A DNA stretch of 10,073 nt from an uncultured Alphaproteobacteria bacterium (GTDB taxonomy: Bacteria; Pseudomonadota; Alphaproteobacteria; Caulobacterales; Parvularculaceae): contig CALKYG010000079.1 in assembly GCA_938003575.1 (NCBI GenBank), positions 1 through 10,073 of the forward strand, read 5' to 3'. The notes beneath the pieces were generated by a model that saw nothing but the letters and a program-made list of their open reading frames with translations, had not been told where the DNA came from and did not search any database. The translations under genes were made by a program, and so were the position numbers. Numbering within the stretch: the first letter of the stretch is position 1; each line of letters starts with the position of its first letter. This document shows, one piece after another, positions 6,422 to 10,073 of the stretch.

Positions 6422-7403
6422 AGTGCGCGCATTCCCAGCTCTTGCGGCCGCCCTTGTTTTTCTGACGGCGCCGGCGCACGCGCACGATTCACGGCCGCTT
6501 TTCGTCGAGATAACCGAAACGGCAAAAGGCGAGATCGAACTTCGTTCGACGGCCCCGGGCGCGGTCGAGGCGCAAAATGCGCCGGTTGTGACGCTGGCCC
6601 CGCCATGCGTCGAATCGCATCGCGCCGGCGGCGATCCGCGGCGATCGCACGCTGCATACAACTGTGCGATTGAAGATGCGACAATCAAAATTTCTTGGCC
6701 GACTTACAATCCCTCCCTTTCAACCCTTGTCCGCATCACCTTCGCAAACGGCGAGACGAGGACTGCGATCCTCGATCCGTCTCAGAACGAATGGCGCGCG
6801 CCGCCGCCAGACGACTTTCAGGGCGTTGCCAAAAGCTATTTCATTATCGGCGGCGAGCATATTCTCGGCGGGATCGATCATCTGCTCTTTCTCGCCGGAC
6901 TGTTAATCATCGCCGGCGGGCTGCGCCGGACCCTCATTACAGTCACCGGGTTCACCGTCGCGCACTCGCTGACGCTCGCGCTCGTCGCGCTGGGGCTTTT
7001 GCGTGTGTCGATTCCAGCGACCGAAGCCGTTATCGCGCTTTCGATCGTCTTTCTGGCGACCGAGATTGCGCGCGGCGACAGGTCGACGATCGCCTGGCGC
7101 CGTCCGGCGATTGTCGCATGCGCATTCGGACTTGTTCACGGCGCAGGCTTTGCTGCGGCGCTCGGCGAGATCGGCCTGCCGAAGTCGGAAACGCTCGCCG
7201 CCCTGCTCTTTTTCAATCTTGGCGTTGAAGCAGGCCAGATCGCGATTGTCGCAACCGCATTCGCCGCGATCCTTGCCGCGCGCCAAGCGGCCTTGCTGCG
7301 AGCGCCTGTCGGCGGAAACCTCGTCAGGCTTTGCGGCTACGCGCTCGGGATCATATCCGCCTACTGGTTTGTCGAACGTCTCGCCGCGCTGTTTTCCGTC
7401 TGA
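6405..7403 (+). CDS. HupE/UreJ-family membrane protein with periplasmic N-terminal domain
   Basis: A 332-residue inner-membrane protein. Residues 1-24 or 1-26 form a signal peptide (APA or AHA cleavage), giving a mature protein that starts with His. Residues 27-140 form a soluble periplasmic domain with Cys68 and Cys87, which could form a disulfide. The C-terminal part (about 143-330) has roughly six or seven membrane segments with the family's polar signature: GGEHILGGIDHLLFL (His152, Asp158, His159), FTVAHSLT (His187), FGLVHGAGFA (His245) and FNLGVEAGQ (Glu275, Gln278). HupE and UreJ relatives are associated with nickel or cobalt uptake for hydrogenase and urease, and neither of those enzymes is in view, so the metal here is unknown. 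The ATG at 6405 overlaps the PPIase by 17 bases; GTG at 6423, one base after the PPIase stop, is equally plausible (326 residues). Neither has a clear Shine-Dalgarno. Confidence 0.85.
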   Translation: MTRARRVRAFPALAAALVFLTAPAHAHDSRPLFVEITETAKGEIELRSTAPGAVEAQNAPVVTLAPPCVESHRAGGDPRRSHAAYNCAIEDATIKISWPTYNPSLSTLVRITFANGETRTAILDPSQNEWRAPPPDDFQGVAKSYFIIGGEHILGGIDHLLFLAGLLIIAGGLRRTLITVTGFTVAHSLTLALVALGLLRVSIPATEAVIALSIVFLATEIARGDRSTIAWRRPAIVACAFGLVHGAGFAAALGEIGLPKSETLAALLFFNLGVEAGQIAIVATAFAAILAARQAALLRAPVGGNLVRLCGYALGIISAYWFVERLAALFSV

Positions 7404-7418
7404 TCATCCGGCAGACGG
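7396..7418. terminator. Hairpin at the abutting HupE/RND stop codons
   Basis: CCGTCTG (7396-7402) pairs perfectly with CAGACGG (7412-7418) around a 9-base loop that contains most of TGATCA, the hexamer carrying both stop codons. On the + strand TTTT precedes the stem and no T-run follows it; on the - strand A residues follow. It is therefore not a standard intrinsic terminator but may mark the 3' ends of both converging transcripts. Confidence 0.3.
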
Positions 7419-10073
7419 CGCGCGGGTTTCGCCGCTCCAGCCGCGACGCCACCAGCGCCAGAGTCTGCCGGCGCCGTCCTTCACATCCTTGCCGATCATA
7501 TAAAGCGACGGGCTGAGGATCAGCGTCACAGGCATGCAGAAAAGGACGCCGAAGGCGAGAGAGATCGCCATCGGCTTCAGGAATTGCGCAATCGAAGCCT
7601 CTTCAAACAGCATTGGCGCAAGCCCGATGAATTCCGTCACCGAAGTGAGGAAGATCTGACGGAAACGAGAGACCCCGGCGTCGAGCGTGGCGCTGTACGC
7701 CGCCTCCCCTTCCGCCCTGAACTGGTTCATCTTGTCGATCAGCACGACGTTGTCGTTGACCACGACTCCCATGGCGGCGATGGCGCCGAGATAGGAAAAG
7801 AGCCCGAACGCCGTCCCGAACATCATATGACCCAAGATCGCGCCGACCATCGCGAAGGGAATCGCGGACATGATGAGCGCGGGCTGGACATAGGACCGGA
7901 AGACGATCGCGAGCAGAGCGTACATCCCGAAAAACGCGAAGGTCAAAAGGCGGAAAATCTCCGCCATGAATTCCTTTTGCGACTCGGCTTCGCCGAGATC
8001 CCTGCGTGACACAGTCGGATAACGAGTGTCGAATTGCGGGAAGAAATTCGTCTCAAGATCCTTCATGATCTCGACTCGCGCCTCTCTTTCTGCCTCCGCT
8101 TCGACCATGATCGAACGCTGGCGCTGCCGGCGGTCTAGACCGGTGACGCCTTCCTCGAACGTCGCTTCCGCCACCGAGGTCAGCGGAATTTCGCGACCGT
8201 CCGCAGTCCGCACCCGGAATTCGTCAAGCGAAGACAGCGACCGGCGCGCTTCTTCGGGGTAACGGACATAGACCCGCTTTTCATCGCCGTCGCCCGGCAG
8301 CCGCTGCGCCTCGTCGCCGAAATAGGCCTGGCGCACCTGCGTCGAGAGCGAGGCGAGATTGACCCCAAGACGTTCAGCGCCCGGCTTCAGCCTCAGGCGC
8401 AGCTCCTCATTCGCCGCTTCCTCGCTGTCGCGCACGCTGCTGACCGCAGAATAGGTCATGAGCTTCGCCTTCAGCTCTTCAACTGCTGCTGAAAGGTCTT
8501 CCTGATTTTCGCCAATGATCGCGATCTGTATCGCCGGGCCATTATTGTTGCCAGACAGATCGAAGCCGATCCGTTCCGCGTCCGGCACGTCGCCGAGGAG
8601 ATTCTTCGCGCGCTCGGCGATTTTTTTCGACCCGATCTCGCGCGTTTCCGGAGGCGTCAGGGCGACCCAGGCCCGCACGACGTTTTCGTCGACGGTCATA
8701 GCCCAGCTGCGAACGACGCCGTTCGAATTCTCTCCCGTATTAGGATCAAGGACGGCGACGTCCTTCGTCTCCTCCTCGAGCAGACGCCGCGCGCCGTTGA
8801 GCTGTTCGGCGACTTCTTTCATGCGTGAGAAGGGCGTCGATTGCGGCAGTTCAATCGAGACCTGCATGAAATCGCCTTCGACTTCCGGCATGAAGGTCTG
8901 TTTGACCCGCCCGCTCGCCATAAGCCCGATCGCCAGGATGAAAATTCCGGCGAACGCTGCAAGCGTCAGATAACGGTGATTGATGGAAGCCCGGAGCAGC
9001 GGCTTATGGATCTTGTCGGCGACCCAGAGGACTGAATTGGCGCAACGCTTTTGAAAGCCCATCAGGCGTCCGACAAAACTGTCCGAGGATTTCACCGGCT
9101 CGACATGCGCCAGGTGCGCGGGAAGGATCAGGAGTGATTCAATCAATGAAAAGAAAAGCGTCGACATTACGACGATCGAGATCGCGCGCGTGAACTGGCG
9201 TGCGTCGCCGGATATCAGCATCCATGGCGAAAACGCCATCATGGTGACGAGGACGGATGCGATTAGCGGTTTCAGGACAAGCTGGGTTGCGAGGATTGAA
9301 TTCTCCACCCCGCCTCTGCCGCGTCGTTCGGCCTGTTCGTAGACAGCCTCGCCGACGATGATCGCGTCGTCGACCATAATGCCGAGAACGAGCAGAAACC
9401 CGAATACCGACATGAAGTTCAGCGATACGCCGGCATAGGGCAGAATGAAGAAAGCGCCCGCGAAAGCTGTCATGACTCCCGCCGTCGCCCAGAATGCGAC
9501 TTTCGGGTGAAGCGAGAACATCAGAAGGACGAAGATCAGAGCAAAGCCCTGCGCCGCATTGGAGAAAAGAATGGACGTCAGCGTCCGAAAATCCTCGGCC
9601 TCATCGTAGAAAAGGCGGATTCCGACGCCTTCGGGAAGCTCCGCCTTCATCTCCTTGACGAGTTCGTTGACGGCCTTCGACGTCTTCCAGATGTTGAATT
9701 TGTCCGCCGTCTGCACTGAAACGAGGATCGAGGGATCATCATCGAGCCGATTGTAGACGTTCCGGTCTTCAAAGCCGTCAAGTACGGTAGCCACGTCACG
9801 AATGCGAACGACCCCGCGGTCGCGCGGCTCGCGGATGATGACATTGCCAAAATCATAGGACGTATCGGCGAGATTGCGCGCACGGAGCTGGAAGTCGCCG
9901 TCGCCTGTGCGCACGCGGCCCGAAGAGACATTGACGGACGTGCCGCGCACGGCGCTCGACACGTCGTCGAATGTGAGCCCGTACCGGCGAAGGGCCTCCT
10001 CGGAGATCTCGAGGGACACCTCAGGCCGCCGGGCGCCGACGATAATCGTGTTGGCGCCGCCGGCGAGCAGTGC
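7404..10073 (-). CDS. RND-family efflux permease (AcrB/HAE-like), N-terminus outside window
   Basis: Proton-driven inner-membrane pump subunit that normally works with a periplasmic adaptor and an outer-membrane channel. The frame is open to the right edge (ALLAGGANTIIVGARRPE precedes the GTG at 10019), so that GTG is internal. The visible 889 residues lack about 150-170 at the N-terminus of a protein usually 1,020-1,060 long. Numbering from the GTG: porter-domain start (1-140), TM2-TM4 (about 150-225) with GIMVDDAIIVGEA holding the proton-relay pair Asp217/Asp218 (codons 9371-9366), TM5-TM6 to about 305, TM7 near 355, a second periplasmic porter/docking region, and TM8-TM12. In TM10 the motif is GVVVNDNVVLID (7749-7757 codes for NDN), where AcrB has its relay lysine, so this belongs to a different RND subclass. 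Substrate unknown. An adaptor gene probably lies upstream, beyond 10073. It converges on the HupE-like gene with no gap. Confidence 0.93.
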   Translation of the reverse strand, partial: ALLAGGANTIIVGARRPEVSLEISEEALRRYGLTFDDVSSAVRGTSVNVSSGRVRTGDGDFQLRARNLADTSYDFGNVIIREPRDRGVVRIRDVATVLDGFEDRNVYNRLDDDPSILVSVQTADKFNIWKTSKAVNELVKEMKAELPEGVGIRLFYDEAEDFRTLTSILFSNAAQGFALIFVLLMFSLHPKVAFWATAGVMTAFAGAFFILPYAGVSLNFMSVFGFLLVLGIMVDDAIIVGEAVYEQAERRGRGGVENSILATQLVLKPLIASVLVTMMAFSPWMLISGDARQFTRAISIVVMSTLFFSLIESLLILPAHLAHVEPVKSSDSFVGRLMGFQKRCANSVLWVADKIHKPLLRASINHRYLTLAAFAGIFILAIGLMASGRVKQTFMPEVEGDFMQVSIELPQSTPFSRMKEVAEQLNGARRLLEEETKDVAVLDPNTGENSNGVVRSWAMTVDENVVRAWVALTPPETREIGSKKIAERAKNLLGDVPDAERIGFDLSGNNNGPAIQIAIIGENQEDLSAAVEELKAKLMTYSAVSSVRDSEEAANEELRLRLKPGAERLGVNLASLSTQVRQAYFGDEAQRLPGDGDEKRVYVRYPEEARRSLSSLDEFRVRTADGREIPLTSVAEATFEEGVTGLDRRQRQRSIMVEAEAEREARVEIMKDLETNFFPQFDTRYPTVSRRDLGEAESQKEFMAEIFRLLTFAFFGMYALLAIVFRSYVQPALIMSAIPFAMVGAILGHMMFGTAFGLFSYLGAIAAMGVVVNDNVVLIDKMNQFRAEGEAAYSATLDAGVSRFRQIFLTSVTEFIGLAPMLFEEASIAQFLKPMAISLAFGVLFCMPVTLILSPSLYMIGKDVKDGAGRLWRWWRRGWSGETRAPSAG

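Noticed and set aside
7584..8009. Plus-strand open frame rich in Glu, Arg and His opposite the RND gene
   Set aside because: Its composition is the complement of membrane-protein codons, and it lies fully inside a confidently identified gene.
10017..10019. GTG as the real start of the RND gene
   Set aside because: The frame stays open to the window edge and the upstream residues (GARRPE) continue the RND porter domain.
1..10073. Frequent CGATCG-type palindromes across the window
   Set aside because: They occur in all genes at sites fixed by common Asp/Arg/Ile/Ala codons; without a genome-wide count I cannot call this a repeat or a methylation signal.

Overview
The window reads as chromosome from a GC-rich Gram-negative bacterium, most likely an alphaproteobacterium. 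The basis is high GC in third codon positions, the acetyl-CoA synthetase and HemC sequence style, secreted proteins with Sec signal peptides, and an RND efflux pump. The lineage is an inference from general resemblance, and I cannot name a genus. The window is almost fully coding, and no stretch over about 105 bases lacks a gene. I see no rRNA, tRNA, CRISPR array, insertion sequence or phage gene.

Layout from left to right. Bases 2-499 (+) are the last 165 codons of acetyl-CoA synthetase (acs). Facing it, 507-1472 (-) is hemC, hydroxymethylbilane synthase, of a divergent type. The two genes converge with 7 bases between them, and a perfect 8-bp hairpin covers the hemC stop. A 104-base divergent promoter region (1473-1576) holds a perfect 9-bp inverted repeat and a possible promoter. 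Four genes then run on the + strand as one probable operon: two tandem paralogues of the secreted DUF3604 family (1577-3523 and 3588-5543), a membrane-anchored parvulin-type peptidyl-prolyl isomerase (5546-6421), and a HupE/UreJ-family membrane protein (6405-7403). The last two junctions are tightly coupled (a 2-base gap, then a 17-base overlap or a 1-base gap). From the other side comes an RND-family efflux permease on the - strand (7404 to beyond the right edge). Its stop codon directly abuts the HupE stop, so TGATCA carries both.

How the genes may work together. The four-gene block looks like one envelope module. It has two periplasmic metal-dependent hydrolase-like enzymes with PHP-type His/Asp clusters, a membrane-tethered foldase that could help them fold after export, and a membrane protein of a family linked to nickel, cobalt or other transition metals. 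My working inference is that the HupE-like protein supplies or senses the metal used by the DUF3604 enzymes. Their substrate is unknown to me. The acs, hemC and RND genes look like unrelated neighbours.
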